Source: Bidens hawaiensis (Eukaryota > Streptophyta > Magnoliopsida > Asterales > Asteraceae). From it: DNA of 64,000 nucleotides. The stretch covers positions 124,001 through 188,000 of the forward strand of contig JAIQDT010001737.1 of assembly GCA_021521415.1 (NCBI GenBank), given 5' to 3'. Below, in pieces: positions 46,769-59,839 of this stretch. Every line of letters starts with the position of its first letter. Position 1 is the stretch's first letter. The notes beneath the pieces are model-generated. The model was not told the DNA's origin, ran no database searches, and was given only the letters and a program-made list of their open reading frames with translations. Both the position numbers and the translations under genes were made by a program.

Positions 46769-46776
46769 TGATGTGC

Positions 46777-46844
<68 letters not shown>

Positions 46845-48663
46845 CACAAGTCGCAACTAAGCTTTAAAAACTAAACATTCTATCCTAGTTCACACAAACG
46901 GCAAGTGTACCGGTCGCGTATAGCACAGATGAGGAAAGTCCGGATATCGAACTCGAAGACACGTGAAAACGTTTATAATCACTAAACTCTAACCAAGACT
47001 TACCAAAATATTTAATTGATTTTTTTAGATTTAATTTAACTACTTAACATAACTAAATGAAAACTTTTGACAAAACTTTGGAAACTTTGACTGCAGTGAT
47101 AAAAACGTCTGCCTAGGTAAGAATCATATTGAAGGAGATGACAAGACAATGGATTGAAAACTCTCACGACATCGGTTCTAAAGGATGACACAACTAAGGT
47201 TCGCTCAAGAAGGTCAGATCACCTCTCGGTCTCACTAACAAACTCTAACTTATCTTAGTTGATTTTAAGAACAAACCAAGAAAACAAATTATTAACGTGT
47301 TCTAATGCCGACTCACCTCTCGGTCTCACCGACACACTAGCCTAATGGAAACGAATGCTACGCAACCAAGGATAGAGGAACAATTCAACTTAACTTAAAC
47401 TAGACCAACTAATCGCTCAAACATCTAAACCCGACAAGAACAAAACCCGCTCTCGCGCGATCTTAATTCTAACAAGTAAAAGTAATGAGACGAGTTTACT
47501 TCTTATCACCTCTCGGTCTCTAAGAAGGTGTTTCACAACTGATTTTATCTAATTAATTTACCCACTTATCCCTACGGTTGTACTTCCCGCAAATAAACCC
47601 TAAACACAAAGTAAAGAGCCTTAAACATGCAACAACTAATCAAAACCGATTCAATTAATTAAAGCATGAGGTTATTAGGTATAATCAAACAAAACACAGC
47701 CACTAAACACAATCTAATTTACTGTTAAATCAAACTTTACATTAACAATTTAAGCCATGATCATTAACAATCCATATTACTAGTCAAAACCTAACAATAT
47801 TCATCAAACCTAGGTAGAACAAACAAGATTAGCTACTCATTGATTTTGGACAGCAGCAATATATCAAATTAAACATCATATAACTCAACATAAACATTAT
47901 AAAACTCATTCAATGATCAAGAACAATCAAACACAAGTCAATCTCTAAGTTACTTGCAAAACAATCCAACAAAAAGATCAAGTTCAACTAGTTAGGGTTC
48001 TTGAACAAGAGATAAAGTTTATGAATGAATACTTATGATTTATGGCTGAGATTATGAATGTATAATGACCCTAAGCTGCTGTACCAAGTCTTCCTTAACG
48101 ATCTCATTCCTCTCCTAGCCATCACAAAGCTTGCACAAAAGTTTTTAACTTCTTTTCTTGGCTACACTAGGTCCGATCGGAAATTCTGGGCAGATTGCAG
48201 GGTGTTTTAATTCTTCTTATTGGTTTGATTTTTTCCACATAAATCAAATTTATGTTCATCTTTTTGAGATGTTGGTTCACGACAACACTAATTGACCAGC
48301 CAATCAACAACAACAACTAGTTCTTGATTTTTTTTTCTTTCCTTTTTGTTGCTACCGTCCGCTACAAGATTAAGGTGCTTAGGGTTTTAATTTTTTAAGT
48401 TATATTATATATTAAGACATGTAAGGCTTTCTCTAGTGGGCTTGGGTCGGGCTTTGAGCTTTGGTCTTGTTAACTTGATCATAAAGGCCTCCAATATCTT
48501 CAAAAACCCGAACCTTTTCCCTTTTAAAACTCGTCACCTGCACAAAATAATAAACTTTGTAAGATCATATAAAAACAAGCCATAATTATTATTTATTATA
48601 TGATTAAACACTTAAAACATGATAAAAAGGATATGAAAAGTAAGTGTGTTTTACGACACATCA
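46769..48663 (-). repeat. Athila 3' LTR
   Basis: 1,895 bp; plus strand begins TGATGTGCGAAT and ends TTTTACGACACATCA. It contains an (AT)n tract at 46779-46842. No genes inside. Confidence 0.9.
46779..46842. repeat. (AT)n microsatellite in the Athila 3' LTR
   Basis: About 32 AT units; the matching tract in the other LTR (56094-56147) is shorter and interrupted by one C. Confidence 0.9.
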
Positions 48664-48682
48664 AACATCCCCACACTTAAGA
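48664..48682 (-). other. Athila polypurine tract
   Basis: On the minus strand AAGTGTGGGGATGTT immediately precedes the 3' LTR start; this is the usual Athila PPT text. Confidence 0.75.
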
Positions 48683-50446
48683 CTTTTTCGTCCCTGAAAA
48701 AGATTTGACTGCAGTTGGATCAGAATCAGAAAATCAAAGTCAAATCAAACATATAGGTTAGATTTTAAAGCTCAGAAAAACGCAAAAACCGCGATCATCG
48801 ATATTGTTGTCCACCTAAACCCATGCCTTAATCTTTACCGGGACAAATAAGATCCGACAATAATATTACTTAGTGGTTTACACAATTAAGACCCGCTTAT
48901 TTTCAGCTTTTACCGGACCAGACCACCCCAACTTGACTTAAACCTAAAAATTAGCAGAATTAAAACTTTGTTGCTCAATATTTATGAATAGTTAAGACGA
49001 TCAAGGGTATTGTTTATCCACCTAAGCTTAAGCATCAAAGTCTACCAAGCAGCCATTAGATACGATTAAGGTTCAATTTATTAATAGCTAGTGTTCCCCA
49101 CAACATGACATACCCCCATTATCAAGCAATACCCCAAATCCATCACCATAGGTGACTATGCAAAATTTCATCTGTAGGGCTTACATGTAGCGTGTCCCTT
49201 GTGGTCTGTTTCTTAATGGTAATGAGACGCGAGCAAGGGGACCCCACATGGCTAACAGCGTGGATGATCAAGTCTGTAGTGTATTTGTACTTTTGTACTT
49301 TTTGTGATCATGTTTATAGACTTATCAGGGTTTGCTCTTTGGCTTTATTTTAAATATCCACTACCCCACTTAGGAATTGTGAATACCCAGATAAATAGAT
49401 TGCATACAGACCCATGGTCTCCGGACCCGAAGCATCCCATAAATACAGGATTTAAGGTTATAAAACCATACGCCAATGAGGTGTAAAACACTAAACTAGC
49501 AGTTTAAGATTTATATCACAGGCTACACGGCATACTCTAACGTTAAACCTACCAAAGCATCATATGATAACGTATTCAAATTTTTAAAACTCATGATACT
49601 TCCACTTTTTTCATACCAAAATTTGAGGCTTGAGTATGGCCCGGCCTTTCATTGCTTATTTTCCACGGACAAAACGCTTTACCCACAAAAGATTTCCGTT
49701 TAACCGTTTTATCAAATTTGCCCGTTCATTTTCAAGGCTGAGCCTAGCGACACATCCCAAGTTAAGTGCGTTTTCTTTTATTTATCTCATATTATTAGTA
49801 GTTTGAAAAACCGATTTCCGATAAATATCATCATCTCCCACTTTAATGCAAAAGAAACTAAAAACAAGGGACATTTATTTATTTATTTATTTTTATTTTT
49901 TTTAAACAACGTACGAAAACGAAAAACAAGTGAAAACTTTTTATTTTTAATTTTTTTTCTACAACTAAGTAAAATAAATTCTCATCCCCACACTTAGACG
50001 AAATCGTCCTCGATGAGAACAAGGAAAATAAAATAAAAATAAAACGTAAAGCATAAAATTAAAACTTGAAAGAACAGAAATTAAAATAGAGAACGGGTTA
50101 CTCCCCTGGTTTATATGCAGATTCTTCATCAGTTGTTTATAAATCGAACGACCGACCGTATAGCATTTCATTCGCGGCCGCAACCTTGGGTGAACCAGTT
50201 CCAAAACGCCATCAGAGCTACCATGCGCATAATAATACCTGTAAAAACTCAAACTCGCTCGCATGTAGCGGCGTACGAACAGAAAACAAAAACATAAGAA
50301 ATAAACATATTTTTGTGTTTTTTGATTTTTTTTAAATTTTTTTTTAAATATAAATAAAAATAAAACAAATAAAAACAGAGAATAAAGAGAATCATAATAC
50401 AAACTCTACAACTCGGGCTGTCTCCCGAGTGATGCATCCATCACGA
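48683..50446 (-). other. Athila 3' internal region, non-coding
   Basis: About 1.76 kb between pol and the PPT, where some Athila elements carry an env-like frame. I see no such frame: only short random ones (49304-49486 plus, 49803-49997 plus, 49965-50402 minus). A second PPT-like word lies at 49983-49996. Confidence 0.6.
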
Positions 50447-53400
50447 CTATTCCTCGGTGAATGAGTCAAGGTAGAACACCTCGATAGTCTGATCAGTTAT
50501 CGGCTCTCCTATGTAGTGCTTCAATCTATGGCCGTTCACCTTAAACTTCCCGCTTCGATCTTGTGTCTCAATCGTGCCATACGGGAAAACCTCAGTGACC
50601 GTGAACGGTCCCGACCATCGGGATTTCAACTTTTTCGGGAATAACCTCAACCGTGTGTTATACAGTAAAACCTTATCCCCACACTTGAACTGCTTATTAC
50701 CCTTCAATTTCCTGTCATGCAGTTCCTTCCTATGCTCCTTATACCGAAATGATTGTTCATATGCATGATCCCGGAGCTCCTCTAATTCGTGTAATTGATG
50801 GAAACGATTACCCTCTGTGGCGGGTTAATCAAGATTAACCCTTTGAAGGGCCCATGAAGCACGGTGTTCCAATTCAATAGGAAGATGACAGGCCTTCCCA
50901 TAAATCATCCGAAATGGTGTGGAACCAGTCAGAGTCTTGTAGGCTGTACGGAAGGCCCACAAAGCGTCATCTAATTTGTCGGACCAATCCCGACGATTTG
51001 AACAAACCGTTTTCTCGAGAATACGTTTGATTCCCCGATTACTCACTTCTACTTGCCCACTCGTCTGTGGGTGGTAGGCGGTCGCAAGCCGATGGGTGAC
51101 CCCATAACGCTTCAACGCCTTATCCATCCGCGAGTTGCACAAGTGAGTACCTCGATCACTGATCAAGGCTTTCGGGACTCCAAAACGAGCAAATAGACTT
51201 TTTAGAAAACGGACTACCACTCGGGCATCATTGGTGGGTAGAGCTTTGGCCTCAACCCACTTAGACACGTAATCGACGGCCACGAGTATGTATTTGTTTC
51301 CCCGCGAAGATGGAAACGGTCCCATGAAATCAATACCCCAAATATCAAAAACCTCACAAACTTGAATGGCATTCTGGGGCATTTCGTTTCGCGAAGAAAT
51401 GTTGCCAACACGCTGGCAACGATCACAACTCTTAACGAACAGATGAGCATCCTTAAAGATAAACGGCCAGTAAAAACCAGAATCAAAGACTTTCTTTGCC
51501 GTAGAACTCACACCGTGGTGACCTCCAGTCGGTCCCACATGACAATGGCTCAAAATTTGCCATCCTTCCTTGACATCTACACACCTTCTAATAAGCTGAT
51601 CAACACCAATGCGGAAAAGATATGGATCGTCCCAAAGGTAAAATTTGATGTCAGCAAAGAATTTCTTCTTTTGCTGGTAAGGCATCTTTGGGTGGTATCC
51701 GTCAGCGAGATAGTTCGCGAAATCAGCAAACCATGGAAAACCTTCCTCTTGTGTAGTAACAAACATCAGACTCTCCGTCGGAAAACGATCGTCGATCCTA
51801 AATCCCGAATCTCCTAAATCAACTCCCTCTAGACGTGAAAGATGATCAGCCGCCACATTCTCGGCCCCCTTTTTATCACGGATCTCTATATCGAACTCTT
51901 GAAGCAACAGGATCCATAGGATAAGACGAGGCTTAGCATCCTGCTTGCTGAAAAGATATCTAATAGCGGCATGATCCGTATAAACAATCGTTTTGGACAA
52001 AACTAGATAGGACCTAAATTTGTCGAAAGTGAACACCACAGCTAAAAGCTCTTTTTCGGTGGTGGTATAGCTTTCCTGTGCGCCATTTAAGGTCCGACTC
52101 GTATAGTAGATCGGATGGAAATGTTTATCCTTCCGTTGTCCAAGAACCGCTCCGACTGCGAAGTCGCTCGCGTCACACATCAACTCGAATGGTAACGACC
52201 AGTCGAGAGCAACCATGATTGGGGCGTTAACGAGTTTGTTTTTAGAAGATCAAACGCCTCGATACACTGCTCAGAAAAAACAAATGGTGCATCCTTCTCC
52301 AAAAGTTTGGTCATGGGTTTCGCGATTTTAGAAAAATCTTTGATAAACCGGCGGTAGAACTCGGCATGACCTAGAAAGCTACGAATTGATCTCACAGAAG
52401 TAGGCGGGGGAAGATTAGAAATGGTCTGGACCTTTGCCCGGTCAATCTCTATCCCCGCACTTGAGATTCGATGACCTAGAACAATGCCCTCGCGAACCAT
52501 GAAATGACATTTTCCCAGTTAAGGACTAGGTTGGTGTCAACGCAGCGGGACATCATCCTCTCGAGATTTGATAAACAATGATCGAAGGAACTCCCAAATA
52601 CAGAAAAATCGTCCATGAACACCTCCATGGAGTCCTCGATCATATCATGGAAAATGGCCACCATACACCTTTGGAATGTGGCCGGAGCGTTACAAAGTCC
52701 GAACGGCATACGTTTGTAAGCAAACGTTCCGTAAGGACAGGTGAAAGTGGTTTTCTCCTGGTCATTGGGAGCTATCGGAACCTGGAAGTACCCGGAGAAA
52801 CCATCTAGGAAGCAGTAGTACTGCTGACCTGCTAAACGCTCTAACATCTGATCAATGAATGGGAGAGGAAAGTGGTCTTTCCTGGTGGCATCATTCAATC
52901 GGCGATAGTCGATGCAGACTCGCTATCCCGTCACAGTCCTCGTGGGAATAAGCTCGTTCCTCTCGTTGGTAACGACAGTCATGCCACCCTTTTTAGGAAC
53001 CACTTGGACTGGACTCACCCAAGCACTATTAGAAATGGGGAAAATGATCCCCGCATCAAGGAGTTTAATGATCTCCTTCTTTACGACCTCTTGCATTTTC
53101 GGATTAAGCCGTCGTTGCGGCTGGACAACAGTTTTGAAATTTTCCTCCATGAGGATTTTATGAGTGCAAAACGAAGGGTTGATACCCTTGATGTCGATAA
53201 TATTCCATGCAATAGCCTCCTTGTGCTCTCGTAGCACCCTTAACAACTTCTCCTTCTCGACCTCGGTCAACGCAAATGCAATGATAACCGGAAGCTTCCT
53301 CTCTTCATCTAAAAATGCATACTCAAGATGGGAAGGTAAATCCTTAAGCTTTAAGGAAAGAGGAGGACTCTCGACCGAAGGTCGGTCCATCGGATCGTCT

Positions 53401-53573
53401 CGTACGATCTCAGCAGACACGCCAGATTCAGGGGTATGCGACTCGGTGTCGTCATTTAAGGACTGATTGGTTACGGCAACCATTTCAACCTCCGGAATCT
53501 CCCTATCGAGAATCGGGGTGTCGGAGGCAGATCCTCCACAAATTTCGCTGAGAAACTGCCCAACATGCTCCAT
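50447..53573 (-). pseudogene. Athila pol: RT, RNase H, integrase
   Basis: Continues the gag-pro frame. RT: RLNPKMQEVVKKEIIKLLDA, CIDYRRLNDATRKDHFPLPF, YKRMPFGLCNAPATFQRCM and the active site VFMDDFSVFG near 52610. RNase [40 protein letters not shown] and [11 protein letters not shown] (about 52190-51830). Integrase: [12 protein letters not shown]...CDRCQR zinc part, [28 protein letters not shown] and [12 protein letters not shown] core, then [20 protein letters not shown], ending with SRWSGPFTVTEVFPYG at 50447. Breaks: a stop at 52923-52925, frame breaks near 52490 and 52200, and a stop at 50825-50827. The 463-codon RNase H-integrase stretch is uninterrupted. Confidence 0.9.
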
Positions 53574-54040
53574 GATGGTATCAATGAAGTATAAGGAGTC
53601 ATCAGCAGACTTGGGGTGTTTCAGAGACTGTCAAACGTCAAAGGTGACGTTCTCATCCCCAACTCTTAAGATTAATTTACCCTCGCAGACATCGATCAAT
53701 GCCTGTGCAGTGGCAAGGAATGGTCGGCCCAAGATGAGTGGGACACTATCGTCATCGTTCATGTCCAGGATGACAAAGTCCACCGGGAAGATGAACTTGT
53801 CGACACGAACAAGCATGTTCACGACCACCCCTCGGGGGTATTTCACAGAATGATCAGCAAGCTGGATACTCATACGGGTAGGCCTAGGTTCGCCTAGACC
53901 CAACTTGCGATACACGGAATACGGCATGAGATTAATACTGGCACCAAGATCTGCCAGCGCATAGACGACCGTATTATCACTCAAGATGCAGGGAGTTGTG
54001 AAACTCCCAGGATCGGACATCTTTTCTGGTAACTTTCTCT
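53574..54040 (-). pseudogene. Athila aspartic protease
   Basis: Same frame as gag and pol. Active-site region VYALADLGASINLMPYSVY at about 53960-53905, with L-G-A-S where D-S/T-G-A is the rule, as often seen in Athila. Second lobe: SVPLILGRPFLATAQALIDV at about 53760-53700. A stop at 53631-53633 separates it from pol. Confidence 0.75.
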
Positions 54041-55925
54041 ACAAGACTGCAGAGCAACCAGCACTCAGAGGAATGGAAGAGACTTCGGCTAACTTCTCTT
54101 TGTTCGAAAGAATATCCTTAAGAAACTTTGCGTATTTGGGCATTTGCGTAAGTGCCTCAAGGAAAGGAATATTAAGATGAAGTTGCTTCAGAAGATCAAG
54201 AAATTTGGAGTTCTGCTCCTCATCCCTATCCCTACGGACTCTCCCGGGATATGGGAGTCTAGGTTTGTAGATTCTCGGTGGTGTGCTGAGTAATGGTTGG
54301 TTCTCGGCCTGTGCTGAACTTCCGGGGCTGTGCCTCTGATGCACCTTGGCCGGTGGAGACTCCAACTGAATCTCATCGTCTACCTACTCCTCTACATCTA
54401 CCGCAGGCTCGTTAACGACTCCTCTCGTCGCCTCTTGAATCACGGGCTCGCTACGTGCCCCTGCACCGCTCCTTGTCGTCACAGCCTTCGCGAACGCCTT
54501 CGGATTTTGTTCAGTGTTTCTTGGAAGTGTACCTGGCGACCTCTCATTTAAACGACTTGCTATCTCTCCTATCTGACGCTCAAGATTTTGAATTGACGCT
54601 CCTTGATTTCTCATGAATGACTCGTGCTCCCGGAATTTCTCTTGAGTTTCTTTGTGACGGGAGTCCTCTCGAGTCATGAGTTGCGACAACATCTGTGTCT
54701 GCTGTGCCATCATCTCCTCTAATGTGGGCTTCTTCTCCCCACTACTCGTTCCCTAACCGGAATTCTGGAATAGGCTCTGACGTTGCTGGAAGCCGGACTG
54801 ATTTCCGTTCTTCCAGTTGGAATTTTGGTTACCTCTCCACCCCGAATTATAAGAATTGAAAGAATGTTGATTTCGGTTTGGATTATTAACGAAGTCGACT
54901 TCCTCCTCCTGGAAACCTACGGGGCACTGAACAGTATCATGTCCCCCTCTACAGATCTTGCATAACTTACTTTTCACCTGCAAGTCCTTCGCGATCTTTG
55001 CTAACGCTTCAATTTGTGCCGCAAGTGCGGTGCTTGTGTCGACCGAATGCATGCTGCGTGATAGGGAATCGACGGTTTTGGTACTCTTAACTGGTGGTCG
55101 CTGGTATCCACTCATGGCTAAACCGTTAAACAAGGCAATGCACTCATCCGTATCCTTCGTTGTCAGTAGGTTACCTCCTGCAGCTGTGTCGAGCGTACTC
55201 TGAGTTGCGTACGTCACTCCGTTGTAGAACTTCTCAACAACCGCCCAGTCTTGTAGGCCGTGGTTTGGACATAACGCAAATAGATTTTTGAACCTTTCCC
55301 ACGCCTCGTAGAAGCTCTCGGTGTCCTCCATCTGGAAAGAATGAATTTGGTTACGCAAACGAGCAGCCTTAGCCATAGGATCGTATTTTTCAAGAAATTG
55401 GGTCTGCATGGCAGCCCAAGTAGCAATGGATCCTTGTGGGAGGGATTCAAGCCACAGACTCGCATGATCAACAAGTGAGGACGGAAAGATTCGGAGTTTG
55501 ATGGCATCTTCGGATACGCCGGCAAGATGAATTGTGTCGCAAATTCATGTGATGCGAGTGATATGAGCATGTGGGTTCTCATGGAGTAACCCGTGAAATT
55601 GAGCAGAATGAGCAATCGTGTTCAGAACATTAGATGGAATCGGCCAAGTCGTTTGAACTCCTATAGCTGGTGGAGCAATGCTGGATCTCGCGCCAGCATC
55701 GACCGGACGGGCCCGGTCTGCAACTGTCCTCCTCGGAGGTGGATTCGCGTCGCCCATAATCCTATCCCTAATGACGGTTTCAGAAAAAGTAGGAGAAGAG
55801 AACGTATTACCGACGGATGTAGATGAACTGGAAGACGGTTTTGTACGACGTCTCTCAAAAAGCTCTCTCTCTGGTTCGGGAAATCCTTCAATTCCTGGTG
55901 GTCCTAGAGATCGAGTACGTCGCAT
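54041..55925 (-). pseudogene. Athila gag
   Basis: Start chosen at ATG 55923-55925 (MRRTRSLGPPGIEGFPEPE). The retrotransposon gag core spans about 55540-55230 (AIKLRIFPSSLVDHASLWL, MQTQFLEKYDPMAKAARLRN, FYEAWERFKNLFALCPNHGL). A zinc-binding remnant CKICRGGHDTVQC is at about 54962. A glutamine/asparagine-rich tail and a coiled-coil stretch (FREHESFMRNQGASIQNLER) follow. In-frame stops at 55545, 54753, 54384 and 54039; no frame shift. Gag forms the particle around the RNA. Confidence 0.85.
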
Positions 55926-56060
55926 ACAACTATTAAAATAAATAAAAGAAACTATAATTAGCAAAACTATTTTAAACTAACAAACAAAACAAATAAGAAA
56001 GACAAGTAGTAAACAAGGGAAGTCCTAACTCGAGTCGTTCTTAATACGCCTCAAACCGTG

Positions 56061-56078
56061 TCCCCGGCAACGGCGCCA
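56061..56078 (-). other. Athila primer-binding site (tRNA-Asp type)
   Basis: Minus strand TGGCGCCGTTGCCGGGGA, six bases from the LTR end at 56085; the canonical Athila site. Confidence 0.85.
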
Positions 56079-56084
56079 AAAACT

Positions 56085-56094
56085 TGATGTGCGA

Positions 56095-56148
<54 letters not shown>

Positions 56149-57973
56149 ACAAGTCGCAACTAAGCTTTAAAAACCAAACAATCTATCCTAGTTCACACGG
56201 AAAGTGTACCCATCGCGTAAAGCACAGATGAGGAGAGTCTGGATATGGAACTCGAAGACACATGAAAACGTTTATAATCACTAAACTCTAACCAAGACTC
56301 ACCAAAATATTTAATTGATGTCTTTTAGATTTAATTTAACTACTTAACTTAACTAAATGAAAACTTTTGACAAAACTTCGGAAACTTTGACTGCAGTGAT
56401 AAAAACGTCTACCTAGGTAAGAATCATATTGAAGGAGATGACAAGACAATGGATTGAAAACTCTCACGACACCGGTTCTAAAGGATGACACAACTAAGGT
56501 CGCTCAATAAGGTCAGATCACCTCTCGGTCTCACTAACAAACTCTAACTTATCTTAGTTGATTTTAAGAACAAACCGGGAAAACAAATTATTAACGTGTT
56601 CTAATGCCGACTCACCTCTCGGTCTCATCGACACACTAGCCTAATGGAAACGAATGCTACGCAACCAAGGATAGAGGAACAATTCAACTTAACTTAAACT
56701 AGACCAACTAATCGCTCAAACATATAAACCCGACAAGAACAAAACCCGCTCTCGCGCGATCTTAATTAAAACAAGTAAAAGTAATGAGACGAGTTTACTT
56801 CTTATCACCTCTCAGTCTCTAAGAAGGTGTTTCACAACTGATTTTATCTAATTAATTTACCCACTTATCCCTACGGTTGTACTTCCCGCAAATAAACCCT
56901 AAACACAAAGTAAAGAGCCTTAAACATGCAACAACTAATCAAAACTGATTCAATTAATTAAAGCATGAGGTTATTAGGTATAATCAAACAAAACACAGCC
57001 ACTAAACACAATCTAATTTACTGTTAAATCAAACTTTACATTAACAATTTAAGCCATAATCATTAACAATCCATATTACTAGTCAAAACCTAACAATATT
57101 CATCAAACCTAGGTAGAACAAACAAGATTAGCTACTCATTGATTTTTGGACAGCAGCAATATATCAAATTAAACATCATATAACTCAACATAAACATAAT
57201 AAAACTCATTCAATGATCAAGAACAATCAAACACAAGTCAATCTCTAAGTTACTTGCAAAACAATCCAACAAAAAGATCAAGTTCAACTAGTTAGGGTTC
57301 TTGAACAAGAGATAAAGTTTATGAATGAATACTTATGATTTATGGCTGAGATTATGAATGTATAATGACCCTAAGCTGATGTACCAAGTCTTCCTTAACG
57401 ATCTCATTCCTCTCCTAGCCATCACAAAGCTTGCACAAAAGTTTTTAACTTCTTTTCTTGACTGCACTAGGTCCAATCGGAAATTCTGGGCAGATTGTAG
57501 GGTGTTTTAATTCTTCTTATTGGTTGATATTTTCTGCTGATTTTTTCCACATAAATCAAATTTATGTTCTTCTTTTTGAGATGTTGGTTCACGCCAACAT
57601 TAATTGACCAGCCAATCAACAACAACAACTAGTTCTTGATTTTTTTCTTTCCTTTTTGTTGCTACCGTCCGCTACAAGATTAAGGTGCTTAGGGTTTTAA
57701 TTTTTTAAGTTATATTATATATTAAGACATGTAAGGCTTTCTCTAGCGGGCTTGGGTCGTGCTTTGAGCTTTGGTCTTGTTAAATTGATCATAAAGGCCT
57801 CCAATATCTTCAAAAACCCGAACCTTTTCCCTTTTAAAACTCGTCACCTACACAAAATAATAAACTTTGTAAGATCATATAAAAACAAGCCATAATTATT
57901 ATTTATTATACGATTAAACACTTAAAACATGATAAAAAGGATAGAAAAAGTAAGTGTGTTTTACGACACATCA
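56085..57973 (-). repeat. Athila 5' LTR
   Basis: 1,889 bp; same borders as the 3' LTR and an (AT)n tract at 56094-56147. Confidence 0.9.
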
Positions 57974-57978
57974 TGATG

Positions 57979-59010
57979 GATGCTTCTAAGCCTTCAAACA
58001 CCTTCTTTGTTATTCAAAGTGAGAGTAAAGTGTGTGTTATATGTGAGAAATTTGCTTGAAAGACTCTATATGCACCCCCAAGCAGTAAGACATGTAAACA
58101 CTTTACAAGCCGTCTCGGAGGCCAGGTACGGCCCAATACTTTGCGTTTTATGCATAATTAATGTGTGCCAGATCGTACATGTGAGGTCTGAGCATGGGGG
58201 CGTGTTTGGTGAGGCACATGGCGTATTTTGAGTGCATATTTCTTATAAGTTGTCTTGTATGAGAAAAGTGACCACATGGGCGTGTTTGGTCAATCACGGC
58301 CCCATGTTTTCTTCATCAGATTTTGTCTTTACTTGAAAAGGTGACCATGGGTGAGTGCTTTCTCTTGTGATACACAGTTATTCAGTTCTTCTTCGTTTTT
58401 CTTTGTATAGTCTTTCGTTTTTTTTATTTGAGGACGGGATAAACCTAAAAAAACGAGTACATAAAAAATAGCTATATGAACTAAATATTATAACAAAAGA
58501 GAGTATTTTGGAGATTATTTGATTTCTAAAAGATGTATATTTTTATATACATCTACGGCTTACCCGTTCCTCTGTCGCGATACGCGACGGAGTAAGATTT
58601 CGGCTAATAAAAGGGTGAGTCCGAGTATTTCACATCCCACACTCTAACATACTTTAAAAACACACACATAACCTCGGGTCGTGTGTCGAGGAGTCCCGGG
58701 TCCCGAAGTTTCGACGATTCATTCCTCAACACGGGACATTGAGTAAAAGTGTTGTTCGATCAACATTAAGTTTTATACTCCAAGTCTTGTGTTAAGGTAG
58801 GGTTTCGGTTAAGTTATTTCAATACATGGCTTAGACCTTAGTCAGAGGTTAGCCTAAACCTTGAACAGTTTAAATATATATATTAGTTTTCATATACAAA
58901 TGTTATGATCAAAATAATATTTCTTTACAGTTAAGAAACATAAAATTTTACATACAAATGATATGGACAAATTTACTTTCTTCTTGAAGAAGAAACATAA
59001 ATAGACGTTT
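57979..59010. other. Unclassified region, probably old LTR material
   Basis: No convincing gene (the 57980-58231 frame is unsupported). A hairpin lies at 58570-58592. CA-rich leader text (AACACACACATAACC, 58660) followed by GTGTTGTTCGATCAACATT looks like an LTR R/U5 region, but no border was found. Confidence 0.4.
58570..58592. other. GC-rich hairpin
   Basis: CTCTGTCGCG-ATA-CGCGACGGAG: ten pairs, one of them G-T/U, with a 3-base loop. Confidence 0.6.
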
Positions 59011-59479
59011 TGTCACACCCCGCCAAGCCAGAAGCGCATGCGTGTGACGTCATGTATACCGTAAGCATATGATTATCGCCAACATATATGTATTAGGATA
59101 CCAACAGTATTAAGAAGAATTTACAAATCATAACTAATTTTCAATCTAAAATTTGTTGAAAGCAATTAGGAGATTTCCTGTATAAGACCACAAACATCGA
59201 TAGGATTGTACAATCAAAATCCTCCAAAATGGTATCCTAATTATGCATCGAGGTCCCGTGTTCATGATTCCTTATGTCTGTGTTAATTCTCTGGAAAACA
59301 TACGTTTAAAAAAAGCCAACCCAATGGTTGGTGAGTTCACAGGTTTTGACACTTGTATGATAATACATTATTCATAAATCGTTGAATAAGTTCACAAACA
59401 AGTATACGATAATTTTTGTTGAAACAAATACGATGATCCTCCGTAGACTAGCTAAATGTACGAATTAATATGACGAACC
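59011..59479. repeat. LTR fragment cut by the next element
   Basis: Starts TGTCACACCCCGCCAAGCC, a common plant gypsy LTR start, and stops where the TGTGACATCTGCCCC LTR begins. No gene. Confidence 0.45.
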
Positions 59480-59839
59480 TGTGACATCTGCCCCGATCCG
59501 ACCCGACCCAGGTACCCGTTTCTCTGACCCGATCTCTTTCTTTTATGATTTAGTATTTATTTATACTTATATTTTACTTTTAAAAATAATATATATATTT
59601 TCCTTCCCGCCTCTCTCTCTCTTTCTTTCCGCCGTCCCGTCCCTCTCCTTCTCTCTTTCCGCCTTCTTTTCCCTCTTGTCGCCGTCCCGCCCTTACGCCT
59701 TGTTTCCCTCTTTTTCTTCTAACTCTTTGCTTGTCCTTTGTTCCTTCCCGCCTAAGGTTGTCTGCGCAGCTCCACGCGCCAGACTCCCTTACAAGGAATC
59801 CTGCGTGAAGACCACCTGTTACTGCGATACGCGAGACGA

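Larger units (their letters stand above)
46769..57973 (-). mobile_element. Complete Athila-lineage Ty3/gypsy element, 11.2 kb
   Basis: Two near-identical LTRs of about 1.9 kb, PBS of tRNA-Asp type, a gag-pro-pol reading frame, a non-coding 3' region and a polypurine tract. A perfect 5-bp target duplication TGATG lies at 46764-46768 and 57974-57978. Reading direction is right to left. Pol carries stops and two frame breaks, so it is not autonomous, yet the LTRs differ only at scattered places (about 97-98 percent alike by eye, not computed), suggesting a relatively recent insertion. Confidence 0.9.

Noticed and set aside
49965..50402. 145-codon minus frame as an Athila env-like gene
   Set aside because: Its hydrophobic part comes from A/T runs; no signal peptide plus transmembrane layout of env-like proteins.
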